From Nitrobacter vulgaris (lineage in GTDB: Bacteria > Pseudomonadota > Alphaproteobacteria > Rhizobiales > Xanthobacteraceae): DNA of 64,000 nt. The notes under the pieces are model-generated. The model did not search any database. It was not told where the DNA came from and saw nothing but the letters and a program-made list of their open reading frames with translations. This document shows, one piece after another, positions 46,810-56,305 of this stretch. How positions within the stretch are numbered: the stretch's first letter is position 1; each line of letters begins with the position of its first letter. The translations under genes and the position numbers were made by a program. The stretch covers positions 62,001 to 126,000 of the forward strand of contig NZ_MWPQ01000003.1 in NCBI RefSeq assembly GCF_002028545.1, in the 5' to 3' direction.

Positions 46810-47550
46810 ATGATCTATGAAAGCAACGAGCCTCTTTCCGATTCGGATCATCTCTTGAGCGTGCTTGCGATCAACGACGTCCCGTTCCGCGCGACCGTGC
46901 TTGTCGGCGGCGTCGAATTTCTGGCTGATCTTTCGGGCGCGCTGTTCTGGGAACGGGAACGCTTGCTCGTCGTGTCCGACCTGCATCTCGAAAAGGGTTC
47001 GAGTTTTGCCATGTGCGGCGTGCTGCTGCCGCCCTATGATACAGTTGCGACGCTCGGTCGTCTCGCTGCGGTCATCGCACGGTTCGATCCGCGTACGGTG
47101 ATCGCGCTGGGCGACAGCTTTCATGATAGCCAAGCGCATGAACGCCTGTCCGCACTGGACCGCGAGGCGCTTTCGGCTGTGCAGGCGCGCCGCGACTGGA
47201 TCTGGATTTCGGGCAATCACGATCCGGCGTTGCCATCCGATCTCGGGGGCGTTGTCGCCGAAGAAGTTGCGATGGGTGAGATCGTATTTCGCCATGAGCC
47301 GACCGGTGCTTTCGGCGAAATCGCAGGTCATCTGCATCCCAAGGCGCGGGTTTCGACGCGGGGTCGTTCGATAGAGCGGCGTTGTTTCGCCAGCGATGGC
47401 GCGCGCATGGTGATGCCGGCGTTTGGCGCCTATGCGGGAGGCTTGAGCATCCGAGACAGAGCGTTCGCCAAAATCTTCTCGGCCGATTTCACCGCGCACG
47501 TGCTCGGCTATGCCCACATGCATGCGATCGCGGCCTCGCGCTGCTGTTGA
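46810..47550 (+). CDS. pdeM: Ligase-associated DNA damage response phosphoesterase PdeM
   Basis: This is a 246-residue calcineurin-like metallophosphoesterase. Metal-binding motifs are VVSDLHLEKGSS, IALGDSFHD, WISGNHDP, AGHLHPKAR and the late YAHMHA. It belongs to the family that accompanies Lhr-type helicases and ATP-dependent ligases. ATG 46810 follows GGAAG. It is transcribed with the helicase upstream. Confidence 0.93.
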   Translation: MIYESNEPLSDSDHLLSVLAINDVPFRATVLVGGVEFLADLSGALFWERERLLVVSDLHLEKGSSFAMCGVLLPPYDTVATLGRLAAVIARFDPRTVIALGDSFHDSQAHERLSALDREALSAVQARRDWIWISGNHDPALPSDLGGVVAEEVAMGEIVFRHEPTGAFGEIAGHLHPKARVSTRGRSIERRCFASDGARMVMPAFGAYAGGLSIRDRAFAKIFSADFTAHVLGYAHMHAIAASRCC

Positions 47551-47709
47551 AAGCCGCGACGCCGCGGCTCATTTCACTCGGACAATGCCGCGCGGCGCTC
47601 GTTCGCCGTCGGCGGCGTCAGACGGACGGGGAACCGGAACCGGCCGGTCCGTGTTGTCAACGCGGTCGGAGCTAAGACACACATTCAAGAGCGACAACGC
47701 GCGGATAAC

Positions 47710-49014
47710 ATGGAAAGTGGACGCCGGAACGAGCCACCTATGAAAGGTGCGCCTTTACGGCCGTTTCGTGATGTCTTCAAAACGCTCGGGCCGGGCCTTA
47801 TCACCGGGGCCGCGGACGACGATCCCTCCGGCATCGGCACCTACAGCCAGACGGGTGCACAGCTCGGCTACGGAGCAAGCTGGACGATGCTGCTGACGTT
47901 TCCCCTGATGGCAGCGATTCAGGAGATTTCCGCGCGGGTTGGTCGCGTCACCGGACACGGCATTGCTGGCAACGTCTGCCGCCACTATCCCGCAAGCCTG
48001 CTGAACGGCATCGTCTCGCTGCTGTTTATCGCTAACACCATCAACGTCGCCGCCGACCTTGGCGCCATGGCGGATGCGTCCAGGCTGCTGTTCGGCGGTC
48101 CCGCCTTTGCCTACGTGCTGCTGTTCGGCATCACCTCGGTCGTGGCGCAGATCTTTCTTGATTACGCGCGCTATGTCGCTGTTCTGAAGTGGCTGACACT
48201 GAGCCTGTTCGCCTATGTCGCCGCGCTCGCGGTCGCGCATGTCTCCTGGGGTGAGGCGGTTGCGGGATTGCTGATTCCGCGCGTCGAGTTCAGCGCGCCG
48301 TTTCTCACCACCATCGTGGCCATTCTCGGCACGACGATTTCGCCGTATCTGTTCTTCTGGCAGGCCTCGCAGGAAGCGGAAGACCAGCGTGTCGATGCCC
48401 GAAAACGGCCCCTGATCCAAAGGCATCACGGCGCGCAAAAGGAATTCCACCGCATCCGCGCCGATACCATCGTCGGGATGGCCTTCTCCAGCTTGATCGC
48501 GATCGCGATCATTCTCACCGCCGCCGCGACTTTCCATGCCACCGGCAAGACCGACATCCAGACATCGGCCCAGGCCGCAGAAGCCTTGCGGCCGATTGCG
48601 GGCCGGTTCGCGGAAGTGATTTTCGCGCTCGGCATTGTCGGCACCGGGTTGCTGGCGATTCCGGTGCTGGCGGGTTCGGCGGCCTATGCCGTTGGCGAGG
48701 GGCGACGATGGCCGGTCGGGCTGGCGCGCAAGCCAAAGGAGGCTGCTGCGTTCTACGCGGTGCTGGCGTTGTCGGCGGCGATCGGAATTGTCCTCAATTT
48801 CACCCCCATAGACCCCATCCAGGCGCTCTACTGGAGCGCGGTTATCAACGGTGTGCTTGCGGTGCCCGTGATGGTGCTGCTGATGTTGGTGGCGCGGCAC
48901 CACGAGATCATGGGCAATTTTAGGGTAGGGGGGCCGCTGTATTGGCTCGGTTGGCTCGCCACCGCCATAATGGCGTTCGGTGTAGTGGCGATGGCGATCG
49001 CATGGGCGCTATAG
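47710..49014 (+). CDS. NRAMP-family transporter with non-canonical metal site
   Basis: This 434-residue protein has about eleven TM helices in the NRAMP/LeuT fold. The TM1 motif is ITGAADDDPSGIGTYSQTG instead of the canonical DPGN, and the TM6 region reads GTTISPYLFFWQASQE where transition-metal NRAMPs have the metal-binding Met-Pro-His. Loss of Met suggests a substrate other than Mn or Fe, or a proton-coupled cation of a different type. ATG 47710 or 47740 can serve as start. It stands alone between pdeM and the TIGR02186 gene. Confidence 0.85.
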   Translation: MESGRRNEPPMKGAPLRPFRDVFKTLGPGLITGAADDDPSGIGTYSQTGAQLGYGASWTMLLTFPLMAAIQEISARVGRVTGHGIAGNVCRHYPASLLNGIVSLLFIANTINVAADLGAMADASRLLFGGPAFAYVLLFGITSVVAQIFLDYARYVAVLKWLTLSLFAYVAALAVAHVSWGEAVAGLLIPRVEFSAPFLTTIVAILGTTISPYLFFWQASQEAEDQRVDARKRPLIQRHHGAQKEFHRIRADTIVGMAFSSLIAIAIILTAAATFHATGKTDIQTSAQAAEALRPIAGRFAEVIFALGIVGTGLLAIPVLAGSAAYAVGEGRRWPVGLARKPKEAAAFYAVLALSAAIGIVLNFTPIDPIQALYWSAVINGVLAVPVMVLLMLVARHHEIMGNFRVGGPLYWLGWLATAIMAFGVVAMAIAWAL

Positions 49015-49033
49015 GGATATGACTCCAAGACCC

Positions 49034-49822
49034 TCAGTCTCTGCGGAAAACGATCGATGCCATCCAGCCGGCCATCAACGCCATAAGCGCCGTCGCCACG
49101 CCGTAAACCAGGCCGTGTTGTTTGGCGGCGGTGGCCACGAACTGCTCGAAACCGACCTTGACGATTTCGAACGCCGTATCGGTCTTTGCGATCAGCGTGC
49201 CACCGGCAAGCAGCTTGATTCCGATGGTGTAGGTGCCGATCGGCACCTCTGCCGGGAGCGGGATGCCGGTACGAAACAGGGTTGGGGTCAGGAAAGTCAC
49301 GGCCGAGGTGTTCTCGCGGTACAGCCCTTGTTCGCTTCGCAGCCTTATGAAGGCGCGCCGGAACGGATCGCTCGGTAGCACGTCGGCGTAGTCGGGACCG
49401 ACGCGCTGCGTCAGCAGCACGTTGTTTAGTCCGAGTCGCTGCTGGCGCAGGATGTCCGGCGCGGCGATCTTGTCCAGCGGCCGGTCGGCGAAGACCGCAA
49501 GATAGGCCGGAACCTGGAGGAATTGCCGGGAATTGGCGTTCACCCAGATGCCGAACCACCGCTCCTTGCGGCGCGTGATCATGTCCGCGGGAGGGCCGCT
49601 GACAGTTACGACGAGATTGTAGCCGGCGGACGGAAGCGGCGCACCGCCGTCACGCTCGATCGAGCCGAACAGCACCAGTTCCTCGCCGGAATAGTTCGGC
49701 GTGACGGTGACGCGATGGTTCGATACGGAGACGATTAGGTGCTCGGCGCGCGCATCGTCCGCGCCGAGCATGACCCCTAGCAACAGGGCAAGTCCGGCCG
49801 ACCATGTTGCGCGCATCCTCAT
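49034..49822 (-). CDS. TIGR02186 family (Alph_Pro_TM) protein, secreted and membrane-anchored
   Basis: The 262-residue protein has a signal peptide (residues 1-26), a beta-rich extracytoplasmic domain (LIVSVSNHRVTVTPNYSGEELVLFG, RRKERWFGIWVNANSRQF) and a single C-terminal TM helix (GLVYGVATALMALMAGWMAS) followed by RRD. The family is alphaproteobacterial and of unknown function. Its start overlaps the end of the TauE/SafE gene by four bases, so the two are coupled. It may be an accessory subunit of that exporter; this is inferred from gene order. Confidence 0.88.
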   Translation of the reverse strand: MRMRATWSAGLALLLGVMLGADDARAEHLIVSVSNHRVTVTPNYSGEELVLFGSIERDGGAPLPSAGYNLVVTVSGPPADMITRRKERWFGIWVNANSRQFLQVPAYLAVFADRPLDKIAAPDILRQQRLGLNNVLLTQRVGPDYADVLPSDPFRRAFIRLRSEQGLYRENTSAVTFLTPTLFRTGIPLPAEVPIGTYTIGIKLLAGGTLIAKTDTAFEIVKVGFEQFVATAAKQHGLVYGVATALMALMAGWMASIVFRRD

Positions 49823-50745
49823 ATGCCGCCCGTCGCTTCGCGGACGGCGTAGAGATCGGTGGGTCGGATGCCCAGTTCGATCGCGAAGCGAACACCGACC
49901 GCCAGAATTAACAGCCCGAGCAGTAGCCGAAGGTGTTCGCCGCGGATGCGCTGCCCGGCCCGGGCGCCGAATTGTGCGCCGGTCACACCGCCGGTCATCA
50001 GGATCAATGCCAGCACGGCGTCGACGAGATGGTTGGTGGCGGCGTGCAGCACCGTGGCGAACGTCATGGTGATGAGGGTGAGCATCATGGAGGTACCGAT
50101 CACAGTCGACGTCGGTACGCGCAGCAGGTAGATCAGCAGCGGCACCAGAATGAAGCCTCCGCCGATGCCCATGATCGCACCGATGAAGCCGATGAAGAGG
50201 CCGATGACGATCACCGGAATGGCCGAAAGGTAAATCTTGGAGCGCTTGAACCGGATTTTCAGCGGCAGGCCGTGGACCCAGCCATGGCCGCCCGCGCGTC
50301 GCAGCGGAATGGTCCCTCCTTTGCGGGACCGAAGCATGGCGCGCAGCCCCTCCCAGGACATCGCAGCGCCGACGCCGGACAGCAGCACAACGTAGGAGAG
50401 CGCGATCAAAAGATCGAGTTGCCCTAGCGAGCGCAGACGCGTGAAGGTCCAGACCCCGAATATGGTTCCAATAATGCCGCCGCTCAGCAGAACCAGCGCG
50501 AGCATTGGGTCAACTGTCCGCTTGCGCCAGTAGGACAGCGCTCCGGAGAAAGATGAGGCCGCGATGTGGCTAGTGACCGTTGCAACGGCAACCGCCGGGG
50601 CGATGCCGACAAAGATCAGCAGCGGTGTCATCAGGAAGCCTCCCCCGATGCCGAACATCCCCGATACGAACCCCACAGCTGCCCCCATCGCCAGGATGAG
50701 GAACACGTTGACCGGAATATCGGCGATCGGGAGATAAAGCTGCAC
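49819..50745 (-). CDS. TauE/SafE family sulfite/sulfonate exporter-like permease
   Basis: The 308-residue protein has about eight TM helices in two repeats. Each repeat has the family Gly-rich motif: GFVSGMFGIGGGFLMTPLLI near residue 30 and GFIGAIMGIGGGFILVPLLIYLL near residue 185. The start is GTG 50745 (read MQLYLPIADIPVN), as in homologues. A basic cytoplasmic loop (about 130-165) lies between the halves. It probably exports sulfite or another organic/inorganic sulfur anion; the substrate is inferred from the family. Confidence 0.9.
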   Translation of the reverse strand: MQLYLPIADIPVNVFLILAMGAAVGFVSGMFGIGGGFLMTPLLIFVGIAPAVAVATVTSHIAASSFSGALSYWRKRTVDPMLALVLLSGGIIGTIFGVWTFTRLRSLGQLDLLIALSYVVLLSGVGAAMSWEGLRAMLRSRKGGTIPLRRAGGHGWVHGLPLKIRFKRSKIYLSAIPVIVIGLFIGFIGAIMGIGGGFILVPLLIYLLRVPTSTVIGTSMMLTLITMTFATVLHAATNHLVDAVLALILMTGGVTGAQFGARAGQRIRGEHLRLLLGLLILAVGVRFAIELGIRPTDLYAVREATGGI

Positions 50746-50926
50746 GCGCGTTGTCTTCGGATTTGGCTGCTGGCTGGCCGGCGCCTTTCGCAGCTTGGAC
50801 CTTCAGTCGCGGCACGGCCGCGAGCCGCACCCCTGCATAACCGAAATCATGGGCGGCCGGGGTTAAAGAATTGAGGACGGCCGGGCCTGCTGCCCCACCG
50901 TCACACCCGAAGTTGGTGAAGCTGGA

Positions 50927-53900
50927 TTAATGCGCGATATGCCGCGCCATCGCCGGGGTCGCCGTCGCGGACTTGCGTGGCGCGGTTTTGGCGTGGGGCT
51001 TCGCGGTCGCGCTGTCCCATCCGCCGGCAGGACTGGGAACGTTGACGGCATCGTCGGGCTGAGGCGTGGGCGCGAACGTTTGAACCGCCAGCTTGGCCGC
51101 AGCGAGCGACTGCGGATCGAGTCGCTTGGCGACTTCGTCGCGCTTGCGCCCTGAATCCACGTCGCCTTGGGCGGCGGCGAGGCTGAACCACTTGTACGAT
51201 TTCGCGAGATTCTGTTCGACGCCAATGCCGCGAGCATAAAGAATACCGAGATTGAATTGGCTGTCGGCTATTCCCCGCTCGGCCGCCTTGTGAAACCATT
51301 GCGCCGCGCTCGTGTAGTCGGCGCCCTTGCCGCCGCCATCGGCATCAAGTACGGCGAGGTTATGCATCGCCTTGGCGTTACCCCGGTCGGCCGCCTGTAT
51401 ATAATAATGCCGCGCCGTATCAACGTCCTTACTCGCGCCGAGTCCCTTTTCGTGCAGGGTGCCAAGTCTGAACATGGCAGGCACGATGCCAGCATGCGCC
51501 GCCCGTTCGTACCACTTCGCGGCTTCGTCGTAATTGACCGTGACGCCTTTGCCTTCGGCATAGCGAACGCCGACTTCGAACGCGGCCGCGGCGTCACCAT
51601 GGAGCGCGGCGGTGCGCAGCGTAGCGCCGCCGATGCTCTCGGGGAGTGATTCGGAAGGCGGAGTTGCAGCCGGTTCGAGCGCGTGTGCGTCCGGGACCGT
51701 ACCGGTGACGTCGGCGGATGTGGTCTCCGGCTGGCTCGCAGGCGTCGCGTCTGATGGGTTTGCGGTCGGCGCCGCACTGTCGCCGGCCGACGGTGCAATC
51801 ATCGAGTGGCGGTCGATCGGTGTGGGCGCGATCATCGACGGCGACGGCGGAGTTTCAGTGCCGGGTCCGGCGTCGGCTGGCGGCTTCGTCACGGGAGCGG
51901 CCGGGCCGCTCTCGCTGAGGGTCTCGCGCGGAGAGCCGTCGAGCAGCGTCATCGCGAACTTGAAACTGCTGAGAACGATGACCACCACGCTCGCTGCAAC
52001 GAGCAGGGAGCGGACCTTGGAGGTGATATTCGATCCGCCTGTGGCGGGACGTGCCGGTTCGATGGCGACCTTGGTTCGTCCGGCCTTGTCGGGGGGTGGC
52101 CCAGCGGCGGCAGCCGCCTTCGCCGCGCGGCGCGCGGCGGCGATGAATGATGAGCCGGACTGTTCGCGTGAGGCTTCGGCGGCGTCGCCGATCGCGCTTT
52201 CGGAGGCCGCGATTCGCTCCGACGGCGATGCTGTGCGTCCTGCCGGACGGGTGCCAGGCTCGAGTGGATGATCGGGCGGCAACTCCGGGCCGACCGCAGG
52301 ATGCGGCGAGGGCGCGGTCGCGGATTGCGCAACCCGATCCGGATCGATGGTGTCTTTGGGGATCAGAACGTCAGCGATGGCGCGCGGGATCGGCGCCGCT
52401 GTTGCGGTGACGGCCGGAGCGGACTGCGTGGCCATCTGCGACAGCACGGGGTTCGGCAATTCCGGCTTGGGCGGCAGACCTGTCGCCTGTTTCGGCATCC
52501 CGTCGCGGGATGGCTCGGCCCGGACGGGCTGGGCGCGAACCGCGCGAAGGTCGCTTTCGATCATCGCCAGCCGGTCAACGACATGCTCGAGCGTGCTGTG
52601 AACGGCCTCAAGCGAGTCCTGGGTATGACGGTCGCTTTCCGATTGGCAGAAGCGCATCTCGGACAGTTCGCGCTTGATCGCCTCGACGACCTCGCTGTCC
52701 ATGGTCGGGCCGGCGCTTCGTGGACTGTTCTCGGCCAGTGCCGCCAGACCGGCCTGCTGCCGTTCCAGATATTGCAGAATGTCCTGCAAACCTTCCTCGA
52801 CGCGACCAAGATTGGGTCCTGAATGTTCGCCGGCGGCCTCCAGGCGTTCGAGCAGCAATGAGACCCGCTGTTCGAGGTGCGCCAGCGCCGAGGACGAGTC
52901 GTGGCCGGCCGGCAGCCGGTCGAGACGCTCGGACAGCGCCCGCACCGCCTCCTCAAGTTGTTCGGAACTGCTGCCCGAGGCCGTGCTTTCGCGGTTTTCG
53001 AGGGTCTCCGTCAGTGCGGCCACGCGCTGTTCGAGCGCGGAGAAAGAATCACCGTGGCTCTCAGGTCGGCCGAGCTGATCAACTTTAGACGACAGCATGT
53101 TGAGTTCGTCGCTGAGCCGCACCAGCGCGTCATTGGAGGCAACGTTGGAGACGATGCCGCGAAGCGCGCCGATCGCGTTCTCGAGCTGCTGCATCGTTCC
53201 GGTATCGCCGCTGCCCCGCACGATCGTATCGATCTTGTTGCCGAGATTGCGAATCGCGTCGTCAAATCCTGCGAGCTGTTCCGCCGGTTTCAGTGATCGC
53301 AGCGCATCGTGGATTTCATTGAGGGAGCGTTCGATATTCGCCAGCGCCTGACCATCGCTGCCGTTCTGGCGGATCTCGTCGATGCGCTGCGAAAGTAAAC
53401 GAATCTCGTTTTCGATCGGCTCGATTGCACGGCGCGGCATAGCTTCGGTAATGACATGGCGGAGACCGGCCAGCTCGATGCGGAATGCGGCGATCGACTG
53501 CTCGATCCCGTCCGGGCGTTGCAACGATTCGATCTGGCTCGTGATTTTGAGCAGTTGCCGTTCGAGGCCGGAGAAATCCGCCGCCGGTCGCGGTGTTCTC
53601 ATCGCTGAGGCTGCAGGTGCTGAGCTGTATGAGGACGACGCGCGTGAAGTCTCATCGAGTTCGTGCTGACGCGCGATGACTTCCGCTATCGCAACTTCGA
53701 GCGTGACAGGCTCCGGTGATGACGATCGATTGTAAACCTCGGTTACGCCTCGATCGGCCCTGTAGGCATGTTGCTGCGTATTCTCTGTGGGTGTCTGGGC
53801 GGCGACCCGGGCGAGCCGGGCATCGAGCCGCGAAATGGCATCGTTGAGCTGGCGCGCGACCGCTGGTTCGCCGTTTGCGGCCGGGGTCGACAACTGATCG

Positions 53901-54118
53901 ATCTGGCGCGTGATGGAATCCAGCCGCTGATGAATGTCCGCCATGTCGCGGTCATCCTGGCTCGAGACTACCGGCTGCGTTGGACCCGGTATGAAACCGC
54001 CAGCGTCGGGGCTGAGCCCGTCGTCGCGGGATACGCCGGCGCGCCGCGCGGCAGCGTCCGCCCCCTCGCGGCCGGATGGTTCGATTCCGTCGTCGCTCGA
54101 CGATCCACGCGAATTCAT
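50927..54118 (-). CDS. PodJ-like polar localisation protein: coiled coil, one TM helix, Sel1 repeats
   Basis: The 1063-residue protein has the layout of Caulobacter PodJ. A cytoplasmic N-terminal two-thirds holds long coiled-coil segments (repeated ...RLDARL..., LEQRVAALTETLEN, LEQRVSLLLERLEAA). An Ala/Pro-rich linker and one TM helix follow (LLVAASVVVIVLSSFKFAM, about 700-725). The periplasmic end carries four Sel1 repeats (about 840-990: AAAAFEVGVRYAEGKGV, AMFRLGTLHEKGLG, AMHNLAVLDADGG, SQFNLGILYARGIG). The N-terminal IEPSGREGADAAARRAG resembles the PodJ start. ATG 54118 is preferred over GTG 54157. It probably organises a cell pole or division site. Confidence 0.82.
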   Translation of the reverse strand: MNSRGSSSDDGIEPSGREGADAAARRAGVSRDDGLSPDAGGFIPGPTQPVVSSQDDRDMADIHQRLDSITRQIDQLSTPAANGEPAVARQLNDAISRLDARLARVAAQTPTENTQQHAYRADRGVTEVYNRSSSPEPVTLEVAIAEVIARQHELDETSRASSSYSSAPAASAMRTPRPAADFSGLERQLLKITSQIESLQRPDGIEQSIAAFRIELAGLRHVITEAMPRRAIEPIENEIRLLSQRIDEIRQNGSDGQALANIERSLNEIHDALRSLKPAEQLAGFDDAIRNLGNKIDTIVRGSGDTGTMQQLENAIGALRGIVSNVASNDALVRLSDELNMLSSKVDQLGRPESHGDSFSALEQRVAALTETLENRESTASGSSSEQLEEAVRALSERLDRLPAGHDSSSALAHLEQRVSLLLERLEAAGEHSGPNLGRVEEGLQDILQYLERQQAGLAALAENSPRSAGPTMDSEVVEAIKRELSEMRFCQSESDRHTQDSLEAVHSTLEHVVDRLAMIESDLRAVRAQPVRAEPSRDGMPKQATGLPPKPELPNPVLSQMATQSAPAVTATAAPIPRAIADVLIPKDTIDPDRVAQSATAPSPHPAVGPELPPDHPLEPGTRPAGRTASPSERIAASESAIGDAAEASREQSGSSFIAAARRAAKAAAAAGPPPDKAGRTKVAIEPARPATGGSNITSKVRSLLVAASVVVIVLSSFKFAMTLLDGSPRETLSESGPAAPVTKPPADAGPGTETPPSPSMIAPTPIDRHSMIAPSAGDSAAPTANPSDATPASQPETTSADVTGTVPDAHALEPAATPPSESLPESIGGATLRTAALHGDAAAAFEVGVRYAEGKGVTVNYDEAAKWYERAAHAGIVPAMFRLGTLHEKGLGASKDVDTARHYYIQAADRGNAKAMHNLAVLDADGGGKGADYTSAAQWFHKAAERGIADSQFNLGILYARGIGVEQNLAKSYKWFSLAAAQGDVDSGRKRDEVAKRLDPQSLAAAKLAVQTFAPTPQPDDAVNVPSPAGGWDSATAKPHAKTAPRKSATATPAMARHIAH

Positions 54119-54763
54119 GCTTTCGTCCAGTGTCGACCGCGCAAGATGCGCCCTCACGTTCCCCGAGCCCGTCTGGAATAAGACAATTCCAAACCGGCGC
54201 GGGTCCCGCCCTCGAGGCTCAACCTTTTCGTGTTACGGTAAACAAGGAGTTAAAGACTGGGGCGCTGCTCGCCAAAAGTGTCATTTTGAGACTGTGACGT
54301 GCAGGATCAACACCTTAAGCGTGTGTAGATTTTCTTTTTGCAACCTAAGATTGTTGGATTTCGGTTCTACCGTGCGACTGGGTTTTCGTGATGGTGCTCT
54401 CATTATTTTCCAATAGTAATGAGCGCCATTCCGGAGCCGTCAGGTCATTTAAGCCGAGCCGATTCGTGCTCGACCTTTTGCACCGCAAACGAATAGTCAG
54501 CGACCACGAACTGGGTCCGTCAGAATTCTGGCGTCGGTCGAGCGGCAAGTCGGCTCCAAACGCTCGGTTGACGCCGCAATGCTTTGCGGGCTGCTTGACC
54601 GGCCCGGTTGTTCCTGCAATGAGGCTCAGGCGCTTGCAGTGAGAGACGGTGCGTCCGCGCGATGATGTCTCTTTCATCTTTCGCGATTGCGGGCCACGGC
54701 TCGATACTCTTCTAAACCGACACCGCGTGCGCTCGATCGCAACGCCCCGCATCGGGATCTTTC
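54119..54763. other. Intergenic region of about 645 bases before gshA
   Basis: I find no convincing gene on either strand. The region is less G/C-rich than its flanks around 54240-54420. It must hold the podJ-like promoter on the minus strand and the gshA promoter near 54700-54760. A TTAA-N7-TTTA element lies at 54239-54253. Confidence 0.45.
54239..54253 (-). promoter_or_regulatory. Possible CtrA-type site upstream of the PodJ-like gene
   Basis: The reverse strand reads TTAACTCCTTGTTTA, one mismatch from the TTAA-N7-TTAA core of CtrA sites, about 120 bases before the chosen start codon. Cell-cycle control of podJ is known in Caulobacter. A single short match has weak weight. Confidence 0.3.
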
Positions 54764-56134
54764 ATGGCGCGTGACCAGATCGATATGACGCCGCTGCAAT
54801 CGCGCGACGAACTCGTGGCTTGGCTGGAGGCAGGCGTGAAGCCTTCGTCCGAATTCCGCATCGGCACCGAGCACGAGAAAACTCCGTTCACGCTTCAGGG
54901 TCACGACCCGGTGCCTTACGAAGGGTCGCGCGGCATCGGCGCCTTGCTCGAGGGTATGCAACTGCTGCTCGGCTGGGAGCCGATCATGGAGCAGGGCAAC
55001 ATCATCGGTCTTTATGACGTCACCGGGGGCGGTGCGATTTCACTGGAGCCGGGAGGACAGTTCGAACTGTCGGGTGCGCCGGTCGAGACAGTGCATCAGA
55101 CCCAATCCGAGCTTGCAGCGCATCTGGCGCAGGTCAAGGAGATCGCGACGCCGCTCGGTATTGGATTTCTCGGCCTCGGCATGACGCCCTCGTGGTCGCT
55201 GGCGCAGATTCCGATGATGCCAAAGGGCCGCTATAGGATCATGCGCGACTACATGCCGAAGGTCGGCCGCTACGGCCTCGACATGATGTTTCGGACCTGC
55301 ACGGTGCAGACCAATCTCGACTTCTCGTCCGAAAGCGACATGGTCAAGAAGCTGCGGGTGTCGGTGGCGTTGCAGCCGGTTGCGACGGCGCTGTTCGCAA
55401 ATTCTCCGTTCACCGAAGGAAAACCGAATGGTTTCCTGTCGTATCGTTCGGAAATCTGGCGCGACACAGACAACGCTCGCGCCGGCATGATCCCCTGGGC
55501 GTTCGAGGACGGCATGGGTTTCGAACGCTGGGTCGACTACGCGCTCGACGTTCCCATGTATTTTGTCAAACGCGGCGAAAATTATATCGACGTATCCGGC
55601 TCATCGTTTCGTGATTTTTTTGACGGCAGGAATAAGGCCATCCCCGGCGAACGGCCGACTCTTTCGGACTGGGCCAATCATCTGTCGACAATTTTCCCGG
55701 AGGTGCGGCTCAAGCGGTATCTGGAAATGCGCGGCGCCGACGGCGTGCCTTGGGCGCGTCTGCCGGCGCTTTCGGCGTTCTGGGTCGGCTTGCTCTATGA
55801 CGACGCCAGTCTCGATGCCGCGTGGGACATCGCGAAGCGCTGGAACGCGCAGGAACGGCAGGCGTGGCGCGATGACGTCTCGCGCTTGGGATTCAAGGCT
55901 CGGATCAAGAATCGCTATCTGTTCGAAATTGCCAAGGAGTGCCTTATGCTGGCGCATGGAGGCCTGCGCCGGCGCGGTCGTATCGACCATTTCGGTCGCG
56001 ATGAGTCGCGGCATCTGGAGCCGCTCGATCAAATTCTGGATTCGGGCCGCTCTCCGGCAGAAGAGATGCTGGAGAAGTTCAACGGCGCGTGGGCTGGGTC
56101 CGTGGAACCCGCCTATAGCGAATACGCTTTTTAG
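54764..56134 (+). CDS. gshA: Glutamate-cysteine ligase (plant/alphaproteobacterial type)
   Basis: It makes gamma-glutamylcysteine, the first step of glutathione synthesis. The 456-residue protein has FRIGTEHEKTPFTLQGHD, GLYDVTGGGAISLEPGGQFELSG, MMFRTCTVQTNLDFSSE and FRDFFDGRNKAIPGERPTLSDW, which are signature blocks of the plant-like GCL group. A pair of cysteines that controls the plant enzyme by disulfide was not evident. It stands alone on the plus strand. Confidence 0.94.
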   Translation: MARDQIDMTPLQSRDELVAWLEAGVKPSSEFRIGTEHEKTPFTLQGHDPVPYEGSRGIGALLEGMQLLLGWEPIMEQGNIIGLYDVTGGGAISLEPGGQFELSGAPVETVHQTQSELAAHLAQVKEIATPLGIGFLGLGMTPSWSLAQIPMMPKGRYRIMRDYMPKVGRYGLDMMFRTCTVQTNLDFSSESDMVKKLRVSVALQPVATALFANSPFTEGKPNGFLSYRSEIWRDTDNARAGMIPWAFEDGMGFERWVDYALDVPMYFVKRGENYIDVSGSSFRDFFDGRNKAIPGERPTLSDWANHLSTIFPEVRLKRYLEMRGADGVPWARLPALSAFWVGLLYDDASLDAAWDIAKRWNAQERQAWRDDVSRLGFKARIKNRYLFEIAKECLMLAHGGLRRRGRIDHFGRDESRHLEPLDQILDSGRSPAEEMLEKFNGAWAGSVEPAYSEYAF

Positions 56135-56305
56135 AGGAGCCTTGGGTCGCGTCGCGAACAGGCGGCGGAACGGGCGACAAATACAAATCCGTTCCGTTTG
56201 CTTTGCGGGTGTGGGAGATTCGATTCTGCCGAATCGAGGGATCATTGGGTCAGCGGGTTGTTTCGCGGCAATTGTTCATCCGACGTACATCGAGGTCGCG
56301 ATTTA

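Noticed and set aside
46054-47523. Long open frame antisense to the helicase and pdeM genes
   Set aside because: It spans two well-supported genes on the opposite strand and has no recognisable domain.
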